Below, in pieces: positions 46,540 through 56,078 of a stretch of 64,000 nt of DNA. The position numbers and the translations under genes were made by a program. The DNA is taken from positions 94,185-158,184 of the forward strand of contig DAHUYW010000005.1 in assembly GCA_027306915.1 (NCBI GenBank), in the 5' to 3' direction. The stretch comes from Spirochaetales bacterium (GTDB lineage: Bacteria > Spirochaetota > Spirochaetia > DAHUYW01). Under the pieces are notes generated by a model. That model saw only the letters and a list, made by a program, of their open reading frames with translations. It was not told the origin of the DNA and ran no database searches. Positions within the stretch are counted from its first letter, which is position 1, and each line of letters opens with the position of its first letter.

Positions 46540-49146
46540 ATGGCAATTTCCAGAAAGCGGCGTATCATCACCGAGGTGCTGCTGGCCGCTTGTGTCTTTG
46601 CTGCTGTCGGGCTGGGGATCGGAGTGGGAGTTGTGCTCGCGCAAACGCGCAACATGCAGCTCTCGCAGACTATCGACGACTCCCAGACCTTTCTGCCGAC
46701 TCAGATTCTCGATACGAACGGGAAGCTCATCGGACAGTTCTTCGGGGCCGAACGGCGCGAGCTTGTGTCGCTCGACGACCTTCCGAAGTACCTCATCTAT
46801 GCCCTCATAACGCGCGAAGATCAGAACTTCTTCCACGAGGGAGCGGTCAGTTTCCGAGGGACCGTCCGAGCGGCCTGGAACATCGTTACCGGGCGGTACG
46901 TCTCGGGAGGCAGCACCCTCACCCAGCAGCTCGCGGGGCTGCTCTTTGCCGACCGCACCAAGAAGACCCTCTTTCGCAAGTTCAAGGAGCTGTGGTACGC
47001 CTTCCAGCTCGAGAAGCGCTACAGCAAGGATCAGATTCTCCAGATGTATCTCAATACCGCCTACTTCGGGAGAAACACCTACGGGGTCGAGGCGGCATCT
47101 CAATACTACTTCGGCCACCGTGCGCACGATCTCACCCTTGCCGAGTCTGCAATGCTTGTTATCCAGCTCGCAAACCCGGCACGGTACTACCCCTATCGAT
47201 ATCCGAACCGCGCCCGGGTGATCCAGCGGACCGTCCTCGACGAAATGGTCGCCAAGGGCTACGTCACCAGGGATGAGGTCGATGAGTCCTTCAAAGACTT
47301 CTGGAGCAACTTCGATTACACCCGCCCGGTCTCCGCAGGGATAGACCTGGCTGCCGACAGCAAGGCCCCCTATTTCACCGAGTACGTGCGGCAGCAGCTC
47401 GATGAGCAGCTGTTCGGGAAGCTCGACTATCTCCGCGACGGCTTGGTGGTCCACACGACGCTCAACCTCGACTATCAGCTGCTCGCACAGAAGCTTGTGC
47501 ATGACGCAATCGCCCGCTACAACGTGATCTATCAGGATCAATCCCGTTCCCTCTTTTCCTCGGTCAATCACGACTACTATCCAATCGTGGGTCTCTTGGC
47601 TCTTGGTTTTGATCTCACGAACGTGGCGCAAACCGACGACGCGCGCCAGAAGCAGGCGGCGATGCAGGAGTACCTCGGGAGGCTCAATCCCGCCGTCGAA
47701 GTGGCCTCGCTCATGCTCGGCATCGACAGCGTCCACCAGGCAGCCGCAAAGGCCCACGCCATCAAGCTGCAGAAGGAGGAGCAAACGACGGTCGAGGGGG
47801 CGCTCATCACCCTCGACGACCACACCGGCGAGATTCTCGCGATGGTCGGCGGTTATGATTGGACGACATCGAAGTTCAATCGCGCGGTCGATGCAAGAAT
47901 CCAGCCGGGCTCCTCGTTCAAACCGCTTTACTACTCGGCGGCGATCTCCTCCGGCAAGTTTACCGCATCCTCACGGCTCTACGACGGTCCAGTCGTCTTT
48001 TACAATCCTGACGGTACGCCCTATCGCCCCTTCGACTACCTTGGCGAATGGCAGGGCTCCGTTCTTCTTCGCCATGCGCTTGGCGATTCGATGAACGTGC
48101 CCTCCCTGGAGGTTCTCAACGGGGTTGGCTTCGAAGCGGCGATCGACCGGGCCTCGCGGCTGCTTGGGATGGAGAAGTACAAGAACGACCATGCAATCTT
48201 CCCGCGGGTTTACCCGCTCGGGCTCGGGGTAATACCGGTAGCTCCGATCAATATGGCTCGCGCATTCGCCGTCTTCGCCAACGGAGGCCGCGAGGTGGTC
48301 CCAGTTGCTATAAAGTATGTCCAGGATCGAAGCGGCAACATAATCTTGGAGCCAGAAAAAGAGACGATGGCCGAGCTTCGCCGCAAGGGCAGCGACGCCC
48401 AGATCATGTCTCCGCAGGTAGCCTACATCATGACCTCGCTCCTCGAGGGAGTCGTCAACGACGGAACCCTCACGTGGGCAAAATGGCAGGCTGGCGGCTT
48501 CGACGGAATGCCGATGGCCGGCAAGACCGGGACAACACAGAACTGGTCGGACGCGTGGACTATCGGCTATTCGCCCTACTACACGACCGCGGTATGGTTT
48601 GGATTCGACCAGCGCGGAGGCTCCCTCGGCTTGAGCCTGACGGGGGCGACCGCTTCCGGGCCGGTGTGGGCCAACTACATGAAGGCCATCAATAAGGACC
48701 TTCCGCTGATCGACTTCCCGAGACCTTCGACGGGACTCGTAGAGGTACGGGTGGACGACAAATCCGGGCTCCTGCCCACGCCTCAGTCGGTCGACACCTA
48801 TCCCGAGATATTCCTCGCTGGCACCGAGCCCCATCGCTTCGACGATGTCTCCGGCTTCCAGCAGCAGCGCAACCAGGAAATTCTGCAGAAGCTCCAGAAC
48901 TCCGCCATCATGCAGACCCCTTCCGCAGTTCAGTCCGCCCAGATGGGGGGCGGAGCGCTGGATATCTCACCGCAGGGAGGGGAGACCCAGGGAGCCGCCG
49001 CCGGCGGCCCGAGCGAGACCCTTCCAGCCATCGGAGCCGGCTCTCAAACGAAACCGCCGGAAGGGGGGGCGGCCGCACCGCAACCGGCGGCAGGCGGCGG
49101 GACATCGGGAGGAATCGCGCGGCCCGCAAATCCGCTCCTCGAATAG
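46540..49146 (+). CDS. Class A penicillin-binding protein (transglycosylase/transpeptidase)
   Basis: Polymerises and cross-links peptidoglycan. A short basic N-terminus and one transmembrane helix (about 10-35) are followed by the GT51 domain with the catalytic Glu in REDQNFFHE (about residue 93) and GGSTLTQQLAGLL. The transpeptidase domain has SSFK (about 458), DSMN and KTGTT (about 660). The last 100 residues are Gly/Ala/Pro-rich and disordered. I chose ATG 46540 because the open frame back to GTG 46495 would place the promoter inside the gene. The GTG has a possible GAGG nearby and remains an alternative (883 aa). Confidence 0.92.
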   Translation: MAISRKRRIITEVLLAACVFAAVGLGIGVGVVLAQTRNMQLSQTIDDSQTFLPTQILDTNGKLIGQFFGAERRELVSLDDLPKYLIYALITREDQNFFHEGAVSFRGTVRAAWNIVTGRYVSGGSTLTQQLAGLLFADRTKKTLFRKFKELWYAFQLEKRYSKDQILQMYLNTAYFGRNTYGVEAASQYYFGHRAHDLTLAESAMLVIQLANPARYYPYRYPNRARVIQRTVLDEMVAKGYVTRDEVDESFKDFWSNFDYTRPVSAGIDLAADSKAPYFTEYVRQQLDEQLFGKLDYLRDGLVVHTTLNLDYQLLAQKLVHDAIARYNVIYQDQSRSLFSSVNHDYYPIVGLLALGFDLTNVAQTDDARQKQAAMQEYLGRLNPAVEVASLMLGIDSVHQAAAKAHAIKLQKEEQTTVEGALITLDDHTGEILAMVGGYDWTTSKFNRAVDARIQPGSSFKPLYYSAAISSGKFTASSRLYDGPVVFYNPDGTPYRPFDYLGEWQGSVLLRHALGDSMNVPSLEVLNGVGFEAAIDRASRLLGMEKYKNDHAIFPRVYPLGLGVIPVAPINMARAFAVFANGGREVVPVAIKYVQDRSGNIILEPEKETMAELRRKGSDAQIMSPQVAYIMTSLLEGVVNDGTLTWAKWQAGGFDGMPMAGKTGTTQNWSDAWTIGYSPYYTTAVWFGFDQRGGSLGLSLTGATASGPVWANYMKAINKDLPLIDFPRPSTGLVEVRVDDKSGLLPTPQSVDTYPEIFLAGTEPHRFDDVSGFQQQRNQEILQKLQNSAIMQTPSAVQSAQMGGGALDISPQGGETQGAAAGGPSETLPAIGAGSQTKPPEGGAAAPQPAAGGGTSGGIARPANPLLE

Positions 49147-49164
49147 CTCGCAAAGGGAGGCCCC

Positions 49165-49527
49165 ATGACAATTCGCTATTCCAAGGACCACGTTTGGATA
49201 CGAGAGGAGGGCTCGGGCTATCGGGTGGGATTGTCCGACTATGCCCGGCGCGAGCTGGGCGAGATAGTCTACGTCGAGCCTCCGAAGGCTGGGGCTCATG
49301 TCGCAATGGGCGCTCCCGTCTGCTCGATCGACTCGCTGAAGTCGACGAGCGATATCTACGCCCCGGTCTCCGGGTCCGTGATTGAGATAAACCCCGCTTT
49401 AAGCGACGTGAAGGTGATCAATAGCGACCCGCTTGGCGCGGGCTGGATATTCTCCATGAAAGTCGACGATCCCACGGAGCTCAACGAGCTTCTTTCAGAA
49501 GAAGAGTACCAGAGCTTCGTACAATAG
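49165..49527 (+). CDS. gcvH: Glycine cleavage system H protein
   Basis: 120-aa lipoyl carrier. The lipoylated Lys is in DSLKSTSDIYAPVSG (family ESVKxxSD). No gcvT or gcvP is next to it, so it may work with remote glycine-cleavage genes or as a lipoyl donor for other enzymes. GGGAGG precedes the ATG. It follows the PBP gene by 18 bases and is convergent with pyrB. Confidence 0.94.
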   Translation: MTIRYSKDHVWIREEGSGYRVGLSDYARRELGEIVYVEPPKAGAHVAMGAPVCSIDSLKSTSDIYAPVSGSVIEINPALSDVKVINSDPLGAGWIFSMKVDDPTELNELLSEEEYQSFVQ

Positions 49528-49589
49528 GCGGCAACCCCGTCGCGGCGCCGCTCCGAGCAAATGAGTCCGGTAAGGGGATGTCTGCTTCC

Positions 49590-51170
49590 TCAAAGATCCC
49601 AGATCTCGCCGAAGTTGTGCGGTTTTTCGCAGAATCGGCAAACAAACTTCCCGTTCTCCGACCGATAGAACTCCGGGCGAACCTGCTCGAAGTGCAGCGG
49701 GAAGGAGATGCAGTTCTCGTTCTTGCAGGAAATCGCCTCGATGTTGTAGATGCGTGGAGGCATGTGGAGGCGATACTTTTTTGTCACTCGACTGTTCTTG
49801 ACCATGTTCAGGGTGCAGCCGGGAGCGATAGCTGCGAGCATTTTCAAGTGCTTTTCATCGAAGGAAAGCACATCTGGAAGCGAGATGATACCCTTGTAGA
49901 TTTCGTCGCTGCTGGAATGGTAGACACCGTGTGAGCTCCGGTAGTTGAGCTTCATGATCTGTCGGATCTTGTCGATATGGTCCCAGATCGCCGCGATATC
50001 GTCCCCCCTTCCGATGTGATCGATGACGATTCCATTCTCGACCGGCTTGATGCCGACCTTGTAGTCGTGAGGCTTCGTCTCGGTAACGGGCGCCTCCTCA
50101 ACGAAATCGTCCGGGTAGGACGGCAGGGCCCGGTGCGCCCCCCGGAAGTCGGCGCCGAGCTTGCCGGCAACAAGCGCAATCTCCACGATGCGCGTGTAGT
50201 AGCCGTTGATCGACTGAAGGTCCCAGCCATTTAACGGGAGGGCGTCGAGGAACGCGGGCACCTCCGGAAACTCGCGGTGACGCGGCAAGGGGTGATAGAA
50301 ACGGCATTCTTTGGGCAGCAAGGGAAGGAATTCCTGGCGGAAGGTTACCGCCCGACGCAGGAAAGGAGCCTTCTCAAGTATTTCCTCGCCCATTCGCTCG
50401 AGCTGGAGTCGGGTGAAGTACCATATCCTTGCAACCTCTTTCTGCGCAAGGTAGGCCTCAATGGAGGGGAAGCTGCGCACGCGAAAGCCGTTTTGCACCA
50501 TTCGATGCTCGTAGTGCGCGGGAAGGGCCAGCTCCTTTGGAGCGACGAGGTCGACGAGGACGTCGCTGAAGATCCGCAGGCCGTCGACCTTCGAGTGCAC
50601 CGTGCGTCCGTGCGCGAGATCGCCGACGAGCGCGATGTGAATTGCCTTCCGATCCCAGCGCTGCTGCTCGAGGAAGCTGAACTCATCGAGAAGCTCTTGG
50701 GTAGGATGCTCGTGCTTGCCGTCGCCTGCATTGATGAAAGATGGCGCGGGCCTTCCGATACGGGCTGCATATTCACCGAGGGCATCCTCGAGCCAGCGGC
50801 AGGTTCCCTCGAGTCGGCTGCGAATGACGAAGATGGATCTGCCGCTGTAGCCGAAGAGCATCTTCATCGTATCGGTGATACTTTCCATCTTGTTGAAAGA
50901 GGAGCTCCCGACGTTAAAATCGTTCACCTTCACCCGATGAAAAGTCGCCGCATTGCGAAAGGACTCCTTCGTCCGCGTGCTGTCCTCGAGGAAGATAAGG
51001 TAGACACCCAGATCGTGGTCTCCGATAACAAACCTGCTCAGATCCTCACCCTTCGAGAGCGCCTCCTTCAGCTCGCGAGTCTTCTCGTAGAGGTAGATCT
51101 GCTCATCGACCGAGAGGTCGTTTACTACCGCGAGACTTCTGCCTTCAAACGCATTCCCTGGTTCGGTCAT
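49590..51170 (-). CDS. pyrB: Aspartate carbamoyltransferase, PyrB-PyrI fusion
   Basis: Carbamoylates aspartate, the first committed pyrimidine step. 526 aa against about 310 for a plain catalytic chain. The catalytic part has the carbamoyl-phosphate loop DSTRTKES and HPTQELLDEF. A PyrI-like regulatory chain is fused at the C-terminus (about 370-526), with its zinc cysteines as CKNENC and CRFC. Such fusions are known in Thermotoga and some Treponema. Carbamoyl phosphate is supplied by carAB in this window. It starts 50 bases after the P83/100 gene. Confidence 0.93.
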   Translation of the reverse strand: MTEPGNAFEGRSLAVVNDLSVDEQIYLYEKTRELKEALSKGEDLSRFVIGDHDLGVYLIFLEDSTRTKESFRNAATFHRVKVNDFNVGSSSFNKMESITDTMKMLFGYSGRSIFVIRSRLEGTCRWLEDALGEYAARIGRPAPSFINAGDGKHEHPTQELLDEFSFLEQQRWDRKAIHIALVGDLAHGRTVHSKVDGLRIFSDVLVDLVAPKELALPAHYEHRMVQNGFRVRSFPSIEAYLAQKEVARIWYFTRLQLERMGEEILEKAPFLRRAVTFRQEFLPLLPKECRFYHPLPRHREFPEVPAFLDALPLNGWDLQSINGYYTRIVEIALVAGKLGADFRGAHRALPSYPDDFVEEAPVTETKPHDYKVGIKPVENGIVIDHIGRGDDIAAIWDHIDKIRQIMKLNYRSSHGVYHSSSDEIYKGIISLPDVLSFDEKHLKMLAAIAPGCTLNMVKNSRVTKKYRLHMPPRIYNIEAISCKNENCISFPLHFEQVRPEFYRSENGKFVCRFCEKPHNFGEIWDL

Positions 51171-51220
51171 GTCTGTAGTTCGCTCCTTGCCGCCTCTGTC
51201 ACGAGTTACCCAGCCGCAGG

Positions 51221-52843
51221 CTATCCCGGTCGCTTTTTCTCGCGCAGATCGTCCTTGTTGAGGATCAGGATATTGCCCGCGGCATCCTGAACGTAGACCT
51301 CGCTACCCACCACGGTGATGTAGGTGTGGGGATCAACCTGACGATCCGATTGTGCCTGAAGGGCGAGATTTCTGTCAAATCTCCCGAGGTAGGCGGCGTT
51401 GCCCATGCTCACGACGGCGTAGACCGATTCTCCGTCTGCGATCAGGTAGCTTGACGGGACAAGATTGGTCGTACCCTCTCGTGCCACTGCGAGGGTGTTC
51501 GGTTCGACCGCAACCAAGCGAATTGCCCCTCCTCGGTCCGCCCTGCCTGCAGCAACGACAATCTCATCCGTGAGAATCACATACCTCCGCCCCCGAACGG
51601 AATTGAGATCCGAAAGGGAGAGGAGCTTTCCTGACACGCGGTCGACGAGGACGAGCTTGCCGAGATGTTCCGGGGAGTCGGCTGTATCGTAGATGAACAG
51701 GACCGTACCCGGTTGTGCGGTCGCCTTGGCGGCGGTCTGCGGCGCCGGCTGAGGAGAGGGCTGCGCCGCGGCCTGGCTGCTGGCCTCGGTCTTTTTCTCG
51801 CTTTGCTGGATGAGCGCCTGTTCGTCGGCCGCGATGCTTGCGCGGGCGGCCTGCACACTCTTCTCCCTCTGAGCAAGCTGTTGCTCCTGCGCGGCCACGG
51901 CAGCCTGAGCCTTGGCAATTTGATTTTGCTTCGTCTGGACCTGCGCCTGCTGCTTCTGAACTTCGCTCTCCTGAGCAACGACGGCCTGTTTCTGTTCGGG
52001 ATTCGCGCCGGGGGCAGCGGCCGCCTCCTTCGTCCGGGCCAGCGCGGATTGCGCTTGCTTCAGCGCTTCCTGTTGTGCCGCCAGCTTCTTTTGCTCCTCC
52101 GCTATCCGATTCTGTTCCTCCGCGACCCTCCGCTGTCCCTGCTCCACCTCCCGCTGCCGAAGCTCGGTGATGGCCTGGCGCGCCGGGACCCCCTTACCGG
52201 GCCGCGACTGGAGGTTCTCGATCACTTTGGGAGCGATAAGCTGTCCGGTGGACAGCGCGCTTAGCGAGCCTTTCGCCGCTTCAACGGTAAGCGGGATCAC
52301 CATCCTGGTCTTTCCCGGCCACTCGCTGTAGACCGTCGCGATACCTGCGTTTTCCGCTGTGAGACGCTCCATCACGACGCTCTTGTAGATCGTTTGGAGG
52401 TACTTCAAGTTCCCGCGGAAGGCGGCGTTGTAGTAGACGACGAACCGTGCGAGGGTTGCTGCGTCCGCAGGGGAATAGGCGTAGGCGGCCTGCAGGTACC
52501 CCCCGACTATTCGCATGACGTTCGCGATGTTGTCTACTTCGGCGTCCTTTTCGATTATGAAGATATCGGCGTCGAGCTTCTCTCCTTCGGCAGGTCCGAC
52601 CGCGTGAATGACGCGGTACTTCCCGAAATAAGAAAACTCGCCCGCCTGCGCGCCGACCTGAGCGCCGAGTGAGCGTCCGATTCCGAATATCTCCTCGAGG
52701 GTGTCCACCTTGGCATGAGGGCCGACATAGTTCACGAAATGGATGGTGGCGCCTTCCGCCTTCGTCAGCTCCGCGCGGTCCACCTCGAGCCCGTACACGG
52801 TCGTCGAGATTACCAGAAACAGCGCCACAAGACTCTTCCTCAT
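51221..52843 (-). CDS. P83/100 family antigen
   Basis: 540-aa secreted protein matching the spirochaetal P83/100 family (Borrelia BB0744, Treponema p83/100): IHFVNYVGP, GIGRSLG, YFGKYRVIHAVG, NAAFRGNLKYLQ, ENAGIATVYSEWPGKTRMVIP. Signal peptide 1-18. A long coiled coil rich in Gln/Ala/Glu/Lys (about 225-350) follows, then a C-terminal beta-propeller-like region. Function unknown; the family is a serological marker in Lyme borreliosis. It follows the PQQ-propeller gene by 24 bases. Confidence 0.9.
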   Translation of the reverse strand: MRKSLVALFLVISTTVYGLEVDRAELTKAEGATIHFVNYVGPHAKVDTLEEIFGIGRSLGAQVGAQAGEFSYFGKYRVIHAVGPAEGEKLDADIFIIEKDAEVDNIANVMRIVGGYLQAAYAYSPADAATLARFVVYYNAAFRGNLKYLQTIYKSVVMERLTAENAGIATVYSEWPGKTRMVIPLTVEAAKGSLSALSTGQLIAPKVIENLQSRPGKGVPARQAITELRQREVEQGQRRVAEEQNRIAEEQKKLAAQQEALKQAQSALARTKEAAAAPGANPEQKQAVVAQESEVQKQQAQVQTKQNQIAKAQAAVAAQEQQLAQREKSVQAARASIAADEQALIQQSEKKTEASSQAAAQPSPQPAPQTAAKATAQPGTVLFIYDTADSPEHLGKLVLVDRVSGKLLSLSDLNSVRGRRYVILTDEIVVAAGRADRGGAIRLVAVEPNTLAVAREGTTNLVPSSYLIADGESVYAVVSMGNAAYLGRFDRNLALQAQSDRQVDPHTYITVVGSEVYVQDAAGNILILNKDDLREKKRPG

Positions 52844-52867
52844 AAGCCTCTCTGCCTCCAGTATAGC

Positions 52868-54649
52868 CTACTTCTCCACGGCCCTCAGGAGCTCGCCCGC
52901 CGACGCGCGAATCCAATCAGGGTAGCCGCCGAACGCAATTGACACGAGCGGTTCTGCCGCGGCCCGATCGAAGAGTCCGCCCTCGTATCTTGAAATCCCT
53001 TGATAGGCGGTAACGACCGCCGCCGCGACACGGCTGTTCGGCGCGGAGGCGGTCGTGCGCCTGAAGGCCGCCGCAATCGCCCTCACGGCGGACCCATCAG
53101 GGTCGCTCCCGAGAAGACCGAGCGCCTGAATCTCCGAGGCAAGGGCAACGTTGTCGCTTTCTCGGTCGATGAGACGAATCAGAATATCTCGGGAATACAG
53201 GGATCCCAAGGTACCGAGAAGGAGCGCGGCTCGCGCTCGAAGATCGGGGAAATTGTCGATCACCCGATTGTCCTCGTACACAGGCTCGATGACTCCGGCC
53301 TCGGCGATGTGTTCGAGGATCGGCACGGCGTACCAGACGTCTCGCCCCAGCGACCTGTCCTCGACTCGTCGGCTAACGTCGTCGAGTATGTGGGTAAATG
53401 CCTGGCGCGTTCCGAGCGCGAAGAGGCTCTTGAGATAGAGGTCGTAGCTGTCTGCTCCCGGAGCGAAGCCCGATACCTCGTTCGGTGCGCTCGATGTCCG
53501 CCCCGAATGCGCGGGATCATGACCCGCCTCGGGCCACGCGCAGCTGCGGTCCAGCGCCGCTTCTTTCGAGAGTTGCACAACGTAGATGATCCAATCGCGC
53601 CCGCCCACGTAGAGTCGTCCGTCCGAGGTCAGCACCGTTCCCCCTCTCGTCCCCAGCGAGAAGCGATCGGCGACCGCACCTTTCTCCGTGAGTGTCAGAA
53701 GCGTCCCGTCGCTCGCCAGAACCGTGATGCGATCCGTTCCCAAGAGGGGCTCGCCGGAAAGTCCCGCGCTGAGCTTGGTGCGCCAAAGAAGGCGCCCATC
53801 CGCATCGAGCTCCGCGACTGCTCCCTCGCGCGTGGCAACTACCACGGTGGATCTCTGTCCGCCGCCCGCGGCGGACGACTGTGCAGCGAGCACCCGCCCT
53901 GGCGCCGCCTGAGCGGCGCCCGCAAGCGGGGCGAGGGGACTCCCGCCGAGGTCGTAGTGCCAGGCGATGTCTCCCCCAGGAGTGACATCGTACACCTCTC
54001 CGGCGGCCGTTGCGATGAAGATCACCCCGCCCTCTCCGATTGCGGGCGCGTCGGGCGCGGACTCGAAGGGAAGCGACCACTTAAAGCGGCCCCAGCTGGT
54101 CAAAGCATAGAGGCGACGATCGGCTGCGACGACATAGAGCGTACCCGCCCCGTCCATAGCTAACGGCTGCGTTATTCCGGCCGGAAGCTGGACCGTCCAC
54201 TCGACCTGGCCACTGTGTGAAATGACGTAGAGCGTACCGCGCCTCGTTCCCACGTAGAGTCGTCCATCGGGGGCTGTGAGGGGGTCGCCCGCCGGAAGCC
54301 CGTCGAGTCGCTGCCGCCAAATCTCCGAGCCGTGCGGGTTGACCGCAATGAGGTCGCCGTTACGCAGACCGGCATAGATAGTTCCATCGGCCCCTACGGC
54401 CAGGCAGTCCGTTACGATTCCACCCAGATTGTGCTTCCAAATGAGTTCGCCCGCGGGAGCGAGCGCGTAGAGATAGCCGTCGTCGGAGATGGCGTAGAGA
54501 GTGCCGTCGGAGCCCACTGCCGGATGGCTGCGAATCTGGCCTCCCGTACCGTAGCGCCAGAGAAGCTCAATGTTCGCAGTGGGTGCCCCTATGGCCTCTC
54601 CAGATACCCACAAGAAAAGCGGAACCAATAACGGCATCAAGCGTCTCAT
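52868..54649 (-). CDS. Secreted PQQ-type beta-propeller protein with C-terminal HEAT-like repeats
   Basis: 593 aa. Signal peptide (about 1-21, ending AIGA), then about eight PQQ-like blades to residue 370, each with the pattern VGxDGTxYAxxxDGxLYAL (for example AVGSDGTLYAISDDGYLYAL). No PQQ-dehydrogenase catalytic residues are seen, so it is probably a scaffold of BamB type. The C-terminal 180 residues are helical and HEAT-like (ALASEIQALGLLGSDPDGSAV). It leads the P83/100-pyrB stretch. Its start lies 95 bases from the divergent decarboxylase gene. Confidence 0.82.
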   Translation of the reverse strand: MRRLMPLLVPLFLWVSGEAIGAPTANIELLWRYGTGGQIRSHPAVGSDGTLYAISDDGYLYALAPAGELIWKHNLGGIVTDCLAVGADGTIYAGLRNGDLIAVNPHGSEIWRQRLDGLPAGDPLTAPDGRLYVGTRRGTLYVISHSGQVEWTVQLPAGITQPLAMDGAGTLYVVAADRRLYALTSWGRFKWSLPFESAPDAPAIGEGGVIFIATAAGEVYDVTPGGDIAWHYDLGGSPLAPLAGAAQAAPGRVLAAQSSAAGGGQRSTVVVATREGAVAELDADGRLLWRTKLSAGLSGEPLLGTDRITVLASDGTLLTLTEKGAVADRFSLGTRGGTVLTSDGRLYVGGRDWIIYVVQLSKEAALDRSCAWPEAGHDPAHSGRTSSAPNEVSGFAPGADSYDLYLKSLFALGTRQAFTHILDDVSRRVEDRSLGRDVWYAVPILEHIAEAGVIEPVYEDNRVIDNFPDLRARAALLLGTLGSLYSRDILIRLIDRESDNVALASEIQALGLLGSDPDGSAVRAIAAAFRRTTASAPNSRVAAAVVTAYQGISRYEGGLFDRAAAEPLVSIAFGGYPDWIRASAGELLRAVEK

Positions 54650-54703
54650 TGTTGCGGTACGTTAGCACGATTTTCCTGCTTCGCAAACCAAAGGGGGGCT
54701 TCC

Positions 54704-54732
54704 TTGACTCCCCTAGCCCGCAAGGATATGGT
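54704..54732 (+). promoter_or_regulatory. Promoter of the MfnA-like decarboxylase gene, near-leaderless
   Basis: TTGACT at 54704-54709 and TATGGT at 54727-54732, 17-base spacer. The ATG at 54745 is 12 bases after the -10 box, so the leader would be about five bases, too short for a ribosome site. Confidence 0.6.
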
Positions 54733-54744
54733 GGGCCTATAACG

Positions 54745-55905
54745 ATGCATCTCCACGACGTTGGATTGGAGCCCGACGAAGTTCTGCGGGAGCTGTCGCA
54801 CAGGCTCGCCGAAGACTCAAGCTTTGAATCGGGAAGGATTCTCGGATGCATGTGCAGCCCTCCCGATCCCCTTTCCGCCTCGATCTTCGCCCGCTATCTG
54901 GAAAAAAACGCCGGCGACCCCGGTCTCTTCCCCGCCACCCGCGATCTCGAAAGGGAGGTCATTTCCCTTCTGGGAAGCCTCCTCGGGAGCGAGCTGGCAG
55001 TGGGCTCTCTGGTAAGCGGCGGCACCGAGGCCAATATCCTCGCGTTGTGGGCGGCTCGCCGACGCGCTGGGTCAAAGCGGCGACAGGTGATACTTCCCGA
55101 AAGCGCCCATTATTCCTTCGACAAGGCCGCCGACCTCATGGATCTCGAGCTCCTCAAGATCCCCCTCGACGAGCGCAATCAGATGGACGCTCGGCTCGCC
55201 GCCCAGGCGATCTCCTCAAGGACGATGGCGATCGTGGGGGTTGCCGGGTCGACCGGACTCGGCGCGGTCGATCCCATCGAGGAGCTTTCGCGCCTTGCCG
55301 ACGAAAATGACCTCTACCTGCATATCGACGCAGCCTTCGGCGGTTTTGTGCTCCCCTTCCTTGAAGAGGCGGGCTACCCAAGTCGCCGTTTCGACTTCAG
55401 CTTGCCCGGAGTGGCGTCGATAACCATGGACCCGCATAAGATGGGCCGATCGCCGATCCCTGCGGGGAGCCTGATCTTTCGCGATGAGCGCCTCGCGCGA
55501 TATGCGGCAACGAGCGTTAGCTACCTGACCGGCGGCGAGGCCGAGCAGCGCACACTCATTGGCACTCGCCCGGGCGCGTCAGTAGCGGCGGTCTGGGCGG
55601 CCCTCCACCGTTTGGGACGCGCGGGTTTTGTTCGCATCGTTGGAGAAGCGATGGAGCTCACTCACTGGCTTTCGAGGGAAATCGGCCTCATCCCCGGTTT
55701 CACCGTGGTCGCTCCGCCGGTGATGAACCTTCTTGGCGTGCGAGCTGCCCACCTTGAATCCCACGAACTGGCCGCGGCCCTCCGCGTACGGGGGTGGGGG
55801 GTGGCGGCTTTCGACGGCTTTGTGCGCATCGCGGTCATGCCACACCTTACCCGCTCGAAGCTCGACCCCTTTCTCGAGGCGCTTCGCGGCCTCGCACCCC
55901 GGTAG
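54745..55905 (+). CDS. MfnA-like PLP-dependent decarboxylase (tyrosine/aspartate type)
   Basis: Group II PLP decarboxylase, 386 aa, the length of archaeal MfnA, which decarboxylates tyrosine or aspartate. The PLP Lys is in MDPHKMGRSP (about residue 232), the aspartate contacting PLP in HIDAAFGGF, and GGTEANILAL binds the cofactor phosphate. In bacteria such enzymes may make beta-alanine for coenzyme A; panD was not found here, but only this window was seen. ATG 54745 is chosen from the family N-terminus; the open frame extends upstream to 54583. Confidence 0.85.
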   Translation: MHLHDVGLEPDEVLRELSHRLAEDSSFESGRILGCMCSPPDPLSASIFARYLEKNAGDPGLFPATRDLEREVISLLGSLLGSELAVGSLVSGGTEANILALWAARRRAGSKRRQVILPESAHYSFDKAADLMDLELLKIPLDERNQMDARLAAQAISSRTMAIVGVAGSTGLGAVDPIEELSRLADENDLYLHIDAAFGGFVLPFLEEAGYPSRRFDFSLPGVASITMDPHKMGRSPIPAGSLIFRDERLARYAATSVSYLTGGEAEQRTLIGTRPGASVAAVWAALHRLGRAGFVRIVGEAMELTHWLSREIGLIPGFTVVAPPVMNLLGVRAAHLESHELAAALRVRGWGVAAFDGFVRIAVMPHLTRSKLDPFLEALRGLAPR

Positions 55906-56022
55906 GCAGGACGTGCTGACACTTCTGACGGCGGACAGCGATACGGCGATTCTTTGGGGGTGGGCAGCAAAACGTGACCCAGGCGAGCGCATATTCGGAG
56001 CCGGGAAGGGCAACCTCTTCCG

Positions 56023-56051
56023 TTGCCCTCCTTCGGCGAGATTGCTATAAT
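56023..56051 (+). promoter_or_regulatory. Promoter of the winged-helix-like membrane protein gene
   Basis: TTGCCC (56023-56028), a 17-base spacer and a perfect TATAAT (56046-56051). The transcript leader is about 22 nt and contains GGAGG. Confidence 0.72.
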
Positions 56052-56078
56052 GAAACCAAAGGGGAGACGGAGGCACCA

